DNA of 64,000 bases from Pelodera strongyloides. Lineage: Eukaryota; Nematoda; Chromadorea; Rhabditida; Rhabditidae. The notes beneath the pieces were generated by a model that was not told the DNA's origin, did not search any database, and saw only the letters and a list, made by a program, of their open reading frames with translations. The DNA lies in contig JAANDG010000367.1 of NCBI GenBank assembly GCA_036852015.1, positions 1-64,000 on the forward strand. Direction: 5' to 3'. Position numbers and translations under genes: made by a program. Below, in pieces: positions 13,870 through 27,400 of this stretch (its first letter is position 1; every line of letters begins with the position of its first letter).

Positions 13870-16800
13870 ACCCTCAACTCTGTGGCCACGCCCACTCAGA
13901 CAGTCACTGCGGAACAGAACCCACAGGTGAGGGCGTGAGGGTGGAGAGCGAGAGAGAGGGAGAGAACATTTGGTCAATTGAGCTGAAGCTGACAATGAGC
14001 AAAGCAATTAATCAATTAACTGAGGGCGTCGTGAGGGCAACCGGACAAGTTAATGTGCGGCATCATCATGTTCAATAGTATAACGTTATAAAGAAAATAG
14101 TTATGAGCAATTAATAAGCAGCTGAAAAGCATATGACGTCAACTTATCTGTCTTTCTGGGACTCGTCTTCTGCTGAAGACCCCGATTAGATCATGTGCGT
14201 TGACTGTATTGAACCACCCTCGAAAATAGGAGCCCGTCTTGCAATTAGATGATTTATAATTTATAAATTTTTAATGTGGTCAAAAAATTGGGTATTGGAC
14301 GGGCGGGAATCGAAACCAGGGTCTTTGAATTACCGGTCGACTGCGTTAGCTACTACACCACCGCCACCCACCGCCACCCACCACCAAAGTTTCAAACCAC
14401 ATGCCCCTATGCATGCGAGAGGTTCGCCATTGTTGAAATCATGTTATGATTGATTATTATTGATTTTTCTTCAGGTGGACTTCTCGTCTACGGCGCTCCG
14501 TCCTCAACCTTTGCCCCCTCTTCCGCCATATTTCAACCATAACATGATGGCGGCACAGCTTGGAATGTTCAATCAACCGAATATATTATCGATGATGCAG
14601 GTTAGCTCGAATCAATTTTAAATTAATACCAGATATTTATTTATTTATTTCGTATTTAATTTATTTCAAATATTCGCCTATGCGGAAAAAAGGCACGATC
14701 TGGGGGTGACCGCGCCTTCAGGGTAACTGCACCAATGGAGCGCGATAGGTCTACTTGATGACGAAACTGGTGCGCAATTAGTGGCAGCCGCGCTCCCTCC
14801 AGAGCCTGTAGCGTCAAGGGGAATTGCCTTGACGCACCAGGCTCGCGCACCACTCGCGCGTCTATGGCACACTTTACAGTTTCCGTCACCCCTAGAACCC
14901 GAATCCTTTTTCGTCGCAGTGATTGAGCGGATTCACCGCGAATCACCTTACTTCGAGGATAAGTTGATGTATGCGGCATACGGTAATAAAATACCAATCG
15001 GGAGTGGCCGAAACGTGTTATGCAGGCATGGGTCACAAGCAGTATCCAATCTTCTGTGGTTGTTGGTCTAACTTTATCCTTTTTTCCGTTGAAGTGGCAA
15101 TTTTCGTGATAGCTGTATACGATATCACTAATGTAGATCATACTTTTCTTTCTCACTCCTGCCAATTCCTTTTGTATAGTTCTTCTCACTGAGTTCAAGA
15201 TCGAAGGTCACTCCCCATCTCCTCTTATCAGTAAATTTGTATGAAAAGAGAATGAAAAGCAATAGAGAAATGAATGGAAATGACAAAGTAGTCGCTTTAA
15301 AGGTTGCCGTTTCCTTCCAATGGATACAAAGAATTTGGTCATTCCTGTGCTAGCGAACCTACTCGAAAGAATAGATCTGTAGATTTTGAACTTGGGATAA
15401 TACATCTGAACCGCCCTTCGTCTGATATTGGTGTGCAGCGTATTCTGATTAGTTCGGTGGGTTCCGTGATGGAAAGTGATAAGAGTCTTAATTTTAATTT
15501 TATTTATTTGTTTGTTTATTGGAATTTTAATTTTAATTATCATTTCTTTATAACCGTGGTATTCTTTCAGAAAACAATAGTAGTTGGAAGACCCCTCCAT
15601 ATAGTATAACTCAGCGTATTCACATTTTCTGGTGGCCTGGTCGTTCAGAGACCTTGGTATTTTCCCGCGGTGCGCGCGCAGGCCACCTGTCTCGTGACCT
15701 CAGCCGACCCCGCGAACCCTCTTGTCTCCATCTTTCATCCTCTCAAAGGTTCAATGGTCTAGGTCTAGATATCACTATTCTTGCTCTCTATCTCCTATCT
15801 CTCTCTTTGTCATCTCCAGTTTAGGATCCTCCTACAACAGCCTATCTTCTTCGTGTGCCAAAATATCGCTACGATGACCACTCAGCGACACTGTTGCGTT
15901 TCTCAGGTTCTTAATCAATCCTTAAAATATGTCTGGTCATCAGTATGGTATCAATACGCGATGCTACAGTTTGGTGTCATATGTAAGGTATCGGTATCCC
16001 CAGCAAATGTATTATTTGATTTACTGATGACTGTTGTACTTGTACCGTATACATATATCATAGCGAAGACCTTCGACCCTTCACGCTCTCTCGTGGCTTA
16101 TCGAATCTGCGCCCAGGCTCCGCCAGCCGCGCACTTGATTTAAAACCCAGCCAACCTAGATCAGTCTTATTAATAGTCTTGCAGTATCTGAAGACGAAGA
16201 CGTATTGGAAGTCGAAATAGGGATAGGGTCAAATGTAGCTATTAGAAAAAAATCCTAATGGTGAGCAGTATTTAAATACTCCAGTGCATATCACTACGCT
16301 GTTATTCCAATTCAAATTAGTATAAACATTCACTCATTGTCAGCCTAATATCCTCATACCATACCTATGTAGCGTCTCCAAGACATCATTTTCTCTATGC
16401 ATTTCTATTGTGTTTCAGTTGAATAGAAGCACTGTCTGATGATGTTATCAGGATTTATCTCCGGATTTTATTCAACATGGTCCATGGAAAACGTTCATCA
16501 ACTAATGATCATATCACGTAGGCGACAACCTTAGGATTAGAGGTCTTTGTAGAAAAGGCGGTTTCCTATTAGCAACACACTATGCACATACTAAATATGC
16601 ACTCAACCTGTCTGGAGAATTTATTCATTTCCTACGTTTGTGAATTACGGGAAACTACCTCATTATGTGTGAAGGTGAATAGGACGCAGATTAGTGGAGT
16701 AACTACTATATGAACTTATGTATAGTAACTATGAAAGTGATATTCACAAGGTACGTGCGTCATTAGTTCGAGGTTCGAGCAATCCTCGGGAGACTTCAAA

Positions 16801-19800
16801 CGTTTATAGAAATGCACTTATGACCGAGATATTTTCACTCACCTTAGATCTGAACTAACGCATTCAGTATCAGTGAAGTTTTGATGTCGGCATATTCTTA
16901 AAAAAAAACTTATACTTGATGCCCATCTCTCACCCTGAAGATTTTTTCTAAAACTGCGCACGAAAATTATCCTTCCTACTTTTCACTTTAAAGGGAATAT
17001 GTAACCACTTTTTGAAGTTAAGCTATACTTATAGAATGTATGCTTCCCATTCAGGAAAGCCATTCCCATTCCCATTCCCATTACTTTAAGACTAACTATA
17101 ACTACTCTGTGATAATATCTCCCTTCTATTACTCAGCTTCCATAGCCTTGATGGCCTTTCTATGAATCAGTGGTGTCCTTCTGTGTTTACCTTCTTGCAG
17201 GTGTTTATGGTTCACTAATGAGATAGAGATATTGTATACAAAAGTGTCAATCAAAAGCCTGACTGAGGTCACTTCATTTCTGCTTTAATTTATAAATTGA
17301 ATCCCTCATGTCACTTTCGCTCGTTTTTTTGTACTATTAATCCCCACCTGGTTTGCGTTTCTCAGAAGTTTACTAGACACAAAACAGAATACACACCAAC
17401 CTAGGGTTTATCCGATTTTCTGACAGGATATATGAGATCAATTTTAATATCTTTACATATTTTTTTAACATTACCATCATGAGAAAATGACCTAACATAA
17501 AGATTTTCCAACGAATTTAAATCAGAAGTCGCAACTGCAGATATTTTCGTGTTGGCGGAGTACTGTACTGCTATGTATTACTGCTACCTTGTTTTAATCC
17601 TTTATTTACAAATAACGAAGTTGTAAACAATTTGTGGTTGTTAAAAAATAAGCACGCGGTTTCTTTCTTTACCTTTGTTTATGTTTCTTTCATCCACTGA
17701 TATGATGTATGTGGGATCCCGGATCCGGATGATATGATTGAGCGTCTCAGAAGTCCTGGTGACGTCCATTACTCCTCCCTCTCTACTTTCCTTTTTCTCT
17801 CTATGACACTGTTCTGATAAGCCCATAGGTCGTGCAGGGGCAGATTTCCAGCCCCTGCACGTCTAAAATCCACTGTACAACAAAAAAAAGAACCAACAAT
17901 AAAATGTCAACCCTGATTACTCCACAAGAAATATTCAAGAACACATGTGCTCCGTTCAAAGGTTTTCAATGTAGCGCGCAGAAATAGGGATCCAAATTAC
18001 ATAATTACATTTAAGAGTGTTGGTGAACACTGTATAGGTTTAGCGTATATTTGTTTGCATTTTCCATATGTCCATTATTCTACTTTATACAGACTCTGCG
18101 AAAACATGTGCAATTTTCAAGTTAAACACTAAGTACAGTAGTATATATATTCGCTGGTGGGTGTCCTCACACTGTCGTCGACCAGGACATGACCTCAACT
18201 ACTATCACTTACCGGCTGTCAATAGCTCTCCTTCACTCCTCTCTCCCACTACTGCTCGCCTTCTCCCTCCCAATCTCTTTCTCCTTCTTTTCGACCTCCT
18301 TCTCTTCAAGCCTCTCTCTCTCCCCTCTCTTCTCCACTGCCCTCCCTCCCACCTCGTCTCTCCATGTGTTTGTGTGTGTTGGTTGTCCCGAATCGACCTT
18401 GGTTGACCTCGGGTGACCTATGTCTCCGTCCCCTCCATCCCCACGCTCCTTTCCCCTCCCTAACCCATTCCCCGATTACACCCGTTTCCTCCCAGAGGGG
18501 GGACAGCACTATACCGTGTATCTCGCCCCACGATGGAGTGATCAACTTTCAAGTTCCAACATCTCCCGAAGCACTGACCCTCTTTTTTTTTATCTCTCCA
18601 GGCCTTCAACCTTTTTAGCCCTTGCAAATCAGCCAGTTTGGAGGTCGCTTTATTGGTGTTCCTTCCTTATCTCAGTTGTCCCTTGTTCTAAAACTGTACA
18701 ACGTATTATACTGATAACTCAGATCGCAACAGCATTCTATCACCTTTTTGAACGTGTCGAGGCATTATTTTTTCGGATTGTATATTGTTGGATTGCCTAT
18801 AGCCTGTAGTTGCTAACTCAAAGGGGTTACGGAAGAAGTGTTCTATTAAAAGTGACGAGTAATATCATTGATTTGGTTTGCTTGAATAGAATTGAACTTG
18901 GTTCGATCGCCCTCCTGCGTTACTCATTTGTTGCTGAGTCTACAGAAGGTGTTCGGGTTCAAACCGCCCTCCGTGGGCTGTCGCTGTCCCCGGTGGCCAT
19001 GATGTCCCCACTGAATGTTTATCTCCTACTCCCTCTCCTTACCCAATCCTGTACATCTACTGTATCTTGCGTTGGTTTCCGCGACAACGGGCCCAGGTTG
19101 TCGTCTACAGCCGGCTGACCAAGTACAAGCAGGGCAGAGAGAGTTTCTGAGGGATTAACACGTAATGCCTAATGGGGTTAAGGATCGTACTGACCTGAGC
19201 TTTTCCAAAAAGATGTTGGCATTTGTGGGAACTACTTGGCTTTCTTTTCTTGTGGAATACATTTACATGCTAATGCTATTATGTACATCATGACCTACAC
19301 CTCAGAATTCAGAAAACAATTTCACAGTGAAGACGGGAGACACATTTGAATTGCGTCGCATAGCTTTTCCGTTGAATCCTCCAATCGTTTTTATATTATT
19401 AGACACATACACATATCACTTGCAGGCAGCTGCAGCCCACAACTCTCTGCTCCAACAGGCTCGCAGGCCGCAGCCCGTGCCATCCATGCCTTCCACTTTA
19501 CTACAACAACTCGCGCAAGTTCGTGGACAGGTATGTGCTATTTATATTTATAATTGAAACTAACAGAGCTTCAAGCATAAGTCTTCAATTACACGCAAGC
19601 ACACACTACGGTACTTTCCGGACTCTATTTTTTGAGTTGTTAAATTAGAAGCGCCTATTATTTTGAAGACGGAATATTACATCCTATTACTTTATTTCTC
19701 CATTATTTCTCAGTCTACGCTACTTGGATCCCACATTCCCCTTCATTCCTCATGGTTCCTTTTACCATCTTTAGTGAAGCACGGTCTTCACTCCCAAATT

Positions 19801-21372
19801 CTCATTTTAGACTCCGCGAAAGAGCGACGATATTTTTAGTTTGTGTTCCTTCTCTTAGCACGACCTCCAGGCTATATTTGTTCACATTTTATTTGTATTG
19901 GAAGGACGCGTTGAGAGAGAGAAGCGATGACTCTCATTCTAACGGAGGCCTGCAGGCTAGCTAGCACCTTCCTCTGTCTCTTTCTTTCTCTCCGGTTCCC
20001 TCCCATCTCTCTCTCCCTTTCTCTCTATCTTTCTTTCTCTGTATCTCTCTTCCTCTCTCTTCAGCTTAGACTAGCTACGCGCAAAAATTTTGACGAAAGA
20101 CGAGGGTCATCTCAGCCTAGTGGAACAAATTTAAATTTTTATATTTTTGGTTGCGGGGGTCGGCTATCAGGTTGTATTCTGATGTATTCTAATAAACTAG
20201 AGGTAAAGGGCTGAAAACTTAATAATTATACTGAAAGCCGCAGGAGATTAACCCACGTGTAATCGTGTAATCCGCTGAGGGAGGCAGAGTGCCGACTGGC
20301 AGAGTCGGCTGTCTGGTGGGCAGACGTCGAGGGTGACGATGTGCTAATGGATGTAGTCAAAGGTCGACGCCCCAGTCGTCAGTATTCAGTCGTCAAGGAG
20401 ATTGGAGGCACGGTGTCAACATCCAAATGAATTATTGTGATTAGTCCATTTAGGAAAGGGGACACCACTTTTATTATAGTTATTCGTCCGTTAGATCAGA
20501 ACTCGGATATGAATTACATGGTTTTAGAGTTGGAGAGTTAATCTGAAGCTGGGATATAGATGCAGAACAAAACGTTGGAGTTGTGATAGCTAGTTCGTGA
20601 AGCCTCAACATCTCGTCTCATTACCTAGGTCCCATATTGGCATAATCTCAACGGAATTTCTGTGATACTGGGTTGATCACCTCCCCAGCGCCAATGTTAG
20701 AACGCGGCTTTGGATTAGTTTGAAGTATGTGTTGTGAATCGGCCAAGCTTTTCTAGAGATCACCTAATTGTCCTCACATTTCCCAGGGACAGCGCCTCTA
20801 ATGGCTTTCACCTTTTCGAGAGTCGGGTGACCTCTCCCGAGTGCGGGCCGGGTATGTTTGCCCCTAGTGGGCCGCCCTGCTCATGGTAACCTGACCGCAG
20901 TCACCACCTCTACTAATTGGCATGCCCCTTGCCCCTCGTTCCTCCTCCCTTTATCAAAGGGAAACATAGAAGCCCTCCCATTCCCTCTAGGCTTATAAAC
21001 ATCCATTTTCCCGTGACCCCGTCGGACATGGGACACGGCTACGAAGGATGCGAATCCTTTTAGAGCAATACATTATTTAATACTTAGTGCACATTAATTA
21101 TGCAGCTAATTGATGGATTGTAGACTCAAGATTAGTTCTAAATGCCCAAATCTTTGGTCAAACATGGGCATAGGATCCTCTTTTTTACCTTTGCCAATAC
21201 TTTTTCCATGTTGTTGATGAACGCCATCGCCATGCACTTTTAACTCACAAACTCTGTCACATGTTCGTGCTCTCCTGGTATGTCCCACACATCTCTTTCT
21301 CTTTTTCTATTATTTATCTCTCTTCTCTCTTTTATTATCTCTTCATTTCTTTCTCTCCCTCTCTTTCTCTCT

Positions 21373-21406
<34 letters not shown>

Positions 21407-24400
21407 TTCTCCTGACTTCTTTCGACTCATCTGACCTCTGACCTTCAATTCATCTATCGTTGTTTCCCTCATTCTTTCTCTCTCTCTCTATTTGTCACTC
21501 TTTGAATATGTTTTCAACAATGCCCTTTCAACCCCGATCGACACTGGCAGGGGAGGCCGAAAGAACAGACCGATATTATTTCTCTACACTGTTATTTTCG
21601 ACCTCGTGTTGCCAATTCCAAGAACTAGCATATTTTGAAATGACCCCCACTGCCTGGGTGCAGGTGGTACAAAGGTCTCTCTCACGATTCTCTCTCTAGC
21701 TCCCTCATTCTCTCTCCCTCTCTCTCTCCCTCCCTCTATCTCTCTCTCCCTCACTGCCTCTCAGTGTTGTCAGGCTTGATCCTGCTTCTATGTCATGGTG
21801 ATATGTTTTCCTCTCCTCCTCCTCACGGCCACCTATACTGGCGATCTTTCCTCTTCATACACTTAGGAGGTCTACACAAATAGTACACATCCGACAAACA
21901 ACCAGAAAACAAGAAGTGAGCCCTCCAAGGCTCCAACTAAAACTAAACCCTGCTGCTCGTCTCTCTGTCTCCCTCTCTCCTCTCTCTCTCCTATCTCCCG
22001 TGGTCACCTCTTTCTATCTGTCTTTCCCTCTCTACATCCCTCTCTCTCTCTCTTTCCCCGTCTCCCTTCATCTCCCTCTCTCTCTATCTCCCTCTCTCTC
22101 TCTATCTCTCTCTAGCCTCTGTAAAGGTGATTTCCACCCCATCGGGTGCCGTTCGCATATGTGTATTAGCTATTTTGTAATGCGATTGTCTGAACAGTCC
22201 ACGTGTCCAAGTGAGCTTGCCCTGGCCATTTTTTGTAATCAAATCCTATTTATCTTATTTATATGACAGCTTACTAACGTTCTGTGCCGCTTGGAGCAAA
22301 ACCCAGGAGTGCTGTCCTGGTATACAGCGCCCAACATCGTTTCACAAACCGGATATTGTACCGCTTTAAAACCCGGAACGCACTACTACATACTTGTTTA
22401 TAGGCCCGGTTAAATGCATCATAGTAAGCCTGAACCCAGTAGACAGCAAGTCACAGGGGCCCGCCAAGGTCACCCTACCCTGGGGCCCTGTTATGTCCCA
22501 AAGTGTCCTCCTTGCCAGGGCTGTTCCACTCCTGCTCTCCCGCCCTTCTCCTCCTTGTTTTTTGTTTCCCCAAAAAAATTGATCACATGAACTTTGCCTC
22601 CCGGAACCATGTTCCAGCCAAAATAAACATAAGACATACTTAGAAACATCTAAATCTCGTAGATCTTGCAATTAGAAGAAACAAACGAGAAGGAGCATTT
22701 TTTCTTGTACCTTGTGTTAATGGCAAACTTACATTTCATTCATAAATTTTTGGAAATACTGATGACGTTCCGTTACTCCAGTGACACATACATGATGCCT
22801 TCGCTTGATGAGTACCTTTTTATAAGTGTTAGTGTTGCAATGTTTAGAACGGATACATGTACTATGAATGAAAAATATCTCTAGATCTCTCGCTTCCTTC
22901 ATTTTCAATAATAAATATATAAATTATCTGAAACAGATATATCAGGTCGACTATAAGGTGGTATACAAAAAAAGGTTTGATTTTATTTAACGCCAATAAT
23001 TGCTCCCACGCTTTCCCACTTTTATATGGGTTATATCTATCCCTAACAAGTCAGCTGACCAATCAGTTTTTTTATTTAAAAAAAAAGAACTTTTCTTATC
23101 AGTTTGAGTCCTAGGTCTATATGTTTCTATTCTTTATACGGAATTATATTGACGCCCTTTCAAGTCTTATGACTCCTTTTCTATGTGTCTCATTTTGCAA
23201 CAAAATTCGATTATTCTATTTTTCGTTTTTCTGTTCACCAAGGTCAATTCACTCCGTGACCGTTTTCACTTGCGAAATTGTTTTCAAACACCGAGAGTGG
23301 CAGAATTCACAGTTATTTTTTGTTGATGTCTGAGGCTGGGGAGGGATATACGATAGATGAGAAATTATTGGACTGAATAATAAAGTTTAATAGTTTAGAC
23401 TTATTGTTAGGCTTAGGCTTAGGCTGACTATTAACACTAAACACTGATAGTAAATCTCATCGATTTACAACTGTTACTGCAGTGTGTAGCTGCCGAGCTT
23501 TTATGTGTCCTGAAAATTTCTAATTATTCTAGCAATAAGAACATTAATGGTGAATTTTGAATTTTGAAATTGTTTCAGTTGGCCCAGAATGTGATGGCGT
23601 CGCGAGTAGGAGAAGCTTGCTCGCCAGTCGCGGCGACTCGTGACTGCGGCGAATTGTGCGTCGTTTGCGGTAAGTTTTTGGTTTTCAATAATAAAGACAT
23701 GGTGCAAACAGAATTTCAATAGGCTATTGTGTGTAGTGTATGTGCCGTTGTTCATAGTAATAAATATTATTATTTTTTCCAGGAGACAAAGCAAGTGGAC
23801 GACATTATGGTGCCGTTTCTTGTGAAGGATGCAAGGGTTTTTTCAAGCGATCAATCAGAAAACAGGTGAATCAAGTATGCGGTTATTGATCATTTTAAAG
23901 ATTTTCCATGATTACTTTCCTTTATATTCCACTATTTTTATTTTACTGCATCGAAGTGGTGACGCACATTGTTCGACTACAGTATTCATATTATTAGATC
24001 TCTGTTGATGGGTGACGTCATGATGTTTTTATTACTGTAGTGTTTATCTGTATGACTCAAAAGTTATTGTTGCTTTCATGAAATTCTAACGTCATCTGAA
24101 GCTTGAATGCCAAAAATGATTTGAAGTGTTGGTAAAAAAATAGTCTTGATAAACAAAAAAGTACAGTATAAGTGTATAAGTACAGTATTCAATGATAAAC
24201 AAAAAAAGTATAGTATATTTCACCGCATTCTAACTTCTAACGTGAACACGAACTCACTTTTGAAGAGAAATTAAAAATTTTGACTTCTTGTTAGTACAAC
24301 CCCGTGAATTATTACTTTCAATAAAATTATGTTTATTTACATAGCTTATCGCTAGACTTTGAAATCGATATAAAGAATAGAAAACGAGATGTTTTGGGAT

Positions 24401-27400
24401 GATCCCACTTCTTTAAACATGTACGTCGCTCATCGGAATCAGAAATGAAGAAATCAAAATTGCGCTAGCTATGTTGTATTTTGTTCAACAAGCAGTTTTC
24501 CATATTATTATTTTCAGATCGGCTATGTGTGTCGGAGTAGTAAAGACTGTCCGGTCACAAAATTCCACCGAAATCGATGTCAGTTTTGCCGCCTCAAGAA
24601 GTGTCTAGCAATGGGAATGCGAAGTGAATGTAGGTTATTATAATAATCACTATTATTATATGTCTAGCATCCAAATATATATATATTAACTTCTCAAAAC
24701 TCTATATGACACTTTTATTTCTGTAGGCGAATAGTTTCCCACATCACGTTTTTAAAGAGATTTTTTCCAAATAGCGCGCCTTTACAATTTCAACAATTTT
24801 ATCAATGAATACAGTAGTTCCGTGCAATAAAATGAGATAGCGTATCAATATGATCATTTCCTTTGTGTTTTGTCGTGTGTTACCCTTAGCCGATCAACTT
24901 CTCAAATAGTATGATGTTACTGCTTCCACTCTATTCCCTTAAATAGAAGGCTAAATCTAAGGTCCCTTTCTCTTTACGGAAATATAGGTATTTGTGTTCT
25001 GGAATCAATTTCGCTGCTCCCAGAGCCCTCTGAATCTACCCATATCCCATTATCTCTTCTCTTTCCTCTGTAGTCTGGCAATTAGTCGTAGTGAGCAGCA
25101 AACTGCAAAGCCCTGGACAACAGACAAATAGTAGAAATTGTCGAATAACAAACAAAAACGTAGCGTAAATTAAAAATGGTTGCTGTGGGGCTCTGTTCAC
25201 AAACTCTCATGAATACTTGTAGGCCTGTCAAAGTTAGCTGCCGATGCCCTTGCATAGTTGTGGTTTAGATGCTTAGACTGCACACTGCACACCATACATA
25301 TTCATACTGTTTACCATAGTATGTAAATACAAGTGGCCGAAAGATCAGCACAGCGCATCAAAACTGTGTCTGTAATACCACAGAAGCTCATATGCCTTTC
25401 TTGTGCCCCTCCTAGGCAATACGACCTTTTTCAGCAGTCCAAGCCGAACGTCGACCGGTCAATCAACAGAATCTGGAGAGTCCACCAACAATGGTCAACA
25501 CGCCACCTACCTCCCAACCGGCCAGATCGACTCCCGTACCGGTAAGTAATACCAGAGTACCCCAGGTGAGGTGGGACAGTGGTCTAATGTCAGCTGGCGT
25601 TTGACGACCAAAAAACCTAAATCTGGTCGGAGGTCGGACAGTGTTTTCCGATTGTGGGTCTTTATGTGCCTTTTAAACTTGGAAACTTTAAACCCTTGAC
25701 GTTTTATGTTCTGTGATGCACATTAGATTTTTCAGAGTCTCACATCGAACTCCTTCATGAACGGGTTGCTGGCGATTGCAAAGACTGAACAAGAGAACAA
25801 CTCAAAACAGATGATGATGCAAATAGGTTACACATTTATCTTCGATTTTAAGTATAAAAACATCAGCATCAGGGTGTCCCGGCCCGATGTTAAAGGGAGA
25901 GGCCCACGAGAAAAAAGTTTTCCTCAATTTAATTGTGCAGAATGTCCGGAATTTCAGAAAGATTACTGTGAAAACCGCATTGCGTGAAGCCTCGAACTCG
26001 CAGAGTTATTCCCCGGCAAACAGTTCGTCTAGGTACCGTAGTCAGCAACGTCAAAATTCGTTTTTACGGTGTATATCCGCTCATTTGCATTCTTTCTCTA
26101 TATAATATTGGTCAAACGAATAAAGATCATTCCTACAACTATTAAAAGGCTTTTGCAATACAAGAATGCCCTAAAGGCGAGATTATTGATTGTGACTACG
26201 GTACCCGGCCGAACTCTTTGCCGGGGAATAACTCTGTGGGTTCTAGGCTTCAAGCAATGCGGTTTTCACAGTAATATTTCTGAATTTCCGGACATTCTTT
26301 ACAAATAAATTGAGGAAAACTTTATTCTCATGGGCCTCTCCCTTTAAAACATAACGTAAGCCATTTCTTGCATATATGTATACTATTGCCAGCATGTCAT
26401 GTGCGATCAGTCAGTAATTGAGTCTGTAGATACGATAACCTACAGGTATTCTCAAGTTTATTTCCTCTATTTTTCAGCCCAGCCAAGGATATTGAAGGAA
26501 GAAGACTACCGAAGTGTAAGCAGTCCGATGAGCTATGCAAGACCTCACTCAACCAGTCCCGAAGCAACAATCTCGCTAAAGAGGGTACTGTCTGTTGTAT
26601 ACTGTATATTTTCAGTTTGATCCACTCAATTAGGTGTTTGCATACATAAGTAAAAGCCTGACTGCAATGATTTTCAATGATTTATGTTGTTCCGCCTACG
26701 TTTTCCCAGCCACGGGTTTACCGTAATTACCACTACTCGAATAATCATAGTGCTATGATTTTACTGGTTACAGTACTATAATCTTCACGATGTTACCCCT
26801 CAATACCGTAACTTAAACTATTATCTCGCAAGCCTTAAAAGACTTACTTAATTTAAGAAACATTTCAGGAGTCTATTGGTGAGGACGAGTCCGGAATAGA
26901 TGTGAACACAGTGATGAACCTGGCGCCTTCTGACTCCCCCTCCTCATCAGGGGCTGCTTCATCAGTCTCTGATGATGGAGGACCGATCATCAATTCAGGT
27001 GGGTATTCCTATGAGCGTGCTCCTTTATACAAGGCAGTTGTGTAGAGTATTCAAAGCGTGAACACGATCGCAGATCCTTGGCACAGTAGACAAGGAGTTC
27101 CAGATGATAAATTGATCGACGTCCAAAAATTATGTGCTATATATTGTCAAACATTTACTCTGTAAAACAGTTGACATTGTCAGTACTATGATTTCATTCT
27201 TTTTTGAATTGTACCTTTTTATTTGCCATTGTTTTCCAGAAAGAGCCCGCTTCGAGTTGCCGATTCCCCAGCCAGCCCCAGCCGAATTGAATATCCAGTA
27301 CATTTGTGAGACAGCCAGCAGACTACTCTTCCTATCCGTTCACTGGATGAAGAACGTCAAACAGACAGGACTCAAGTAAGTTACACTGTATTTAACAACA

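Noticed and set aside
14656..15198. 180-codon minus-strand open frame
   Set aside because: Unusually long for this region, but no recognisable domain, no splice context and an overlapping open frame on the plus strand. Probably a fragment of an unknown repeat.
25414..25434. Alternative acceptor CTCCTAG for the exon after the DNA-binding domain
   Set aside because: It gives an open frame, but only the TTTTTCAG acceptor restores the SVQ-ER hinge start expected for TR2/TR4.
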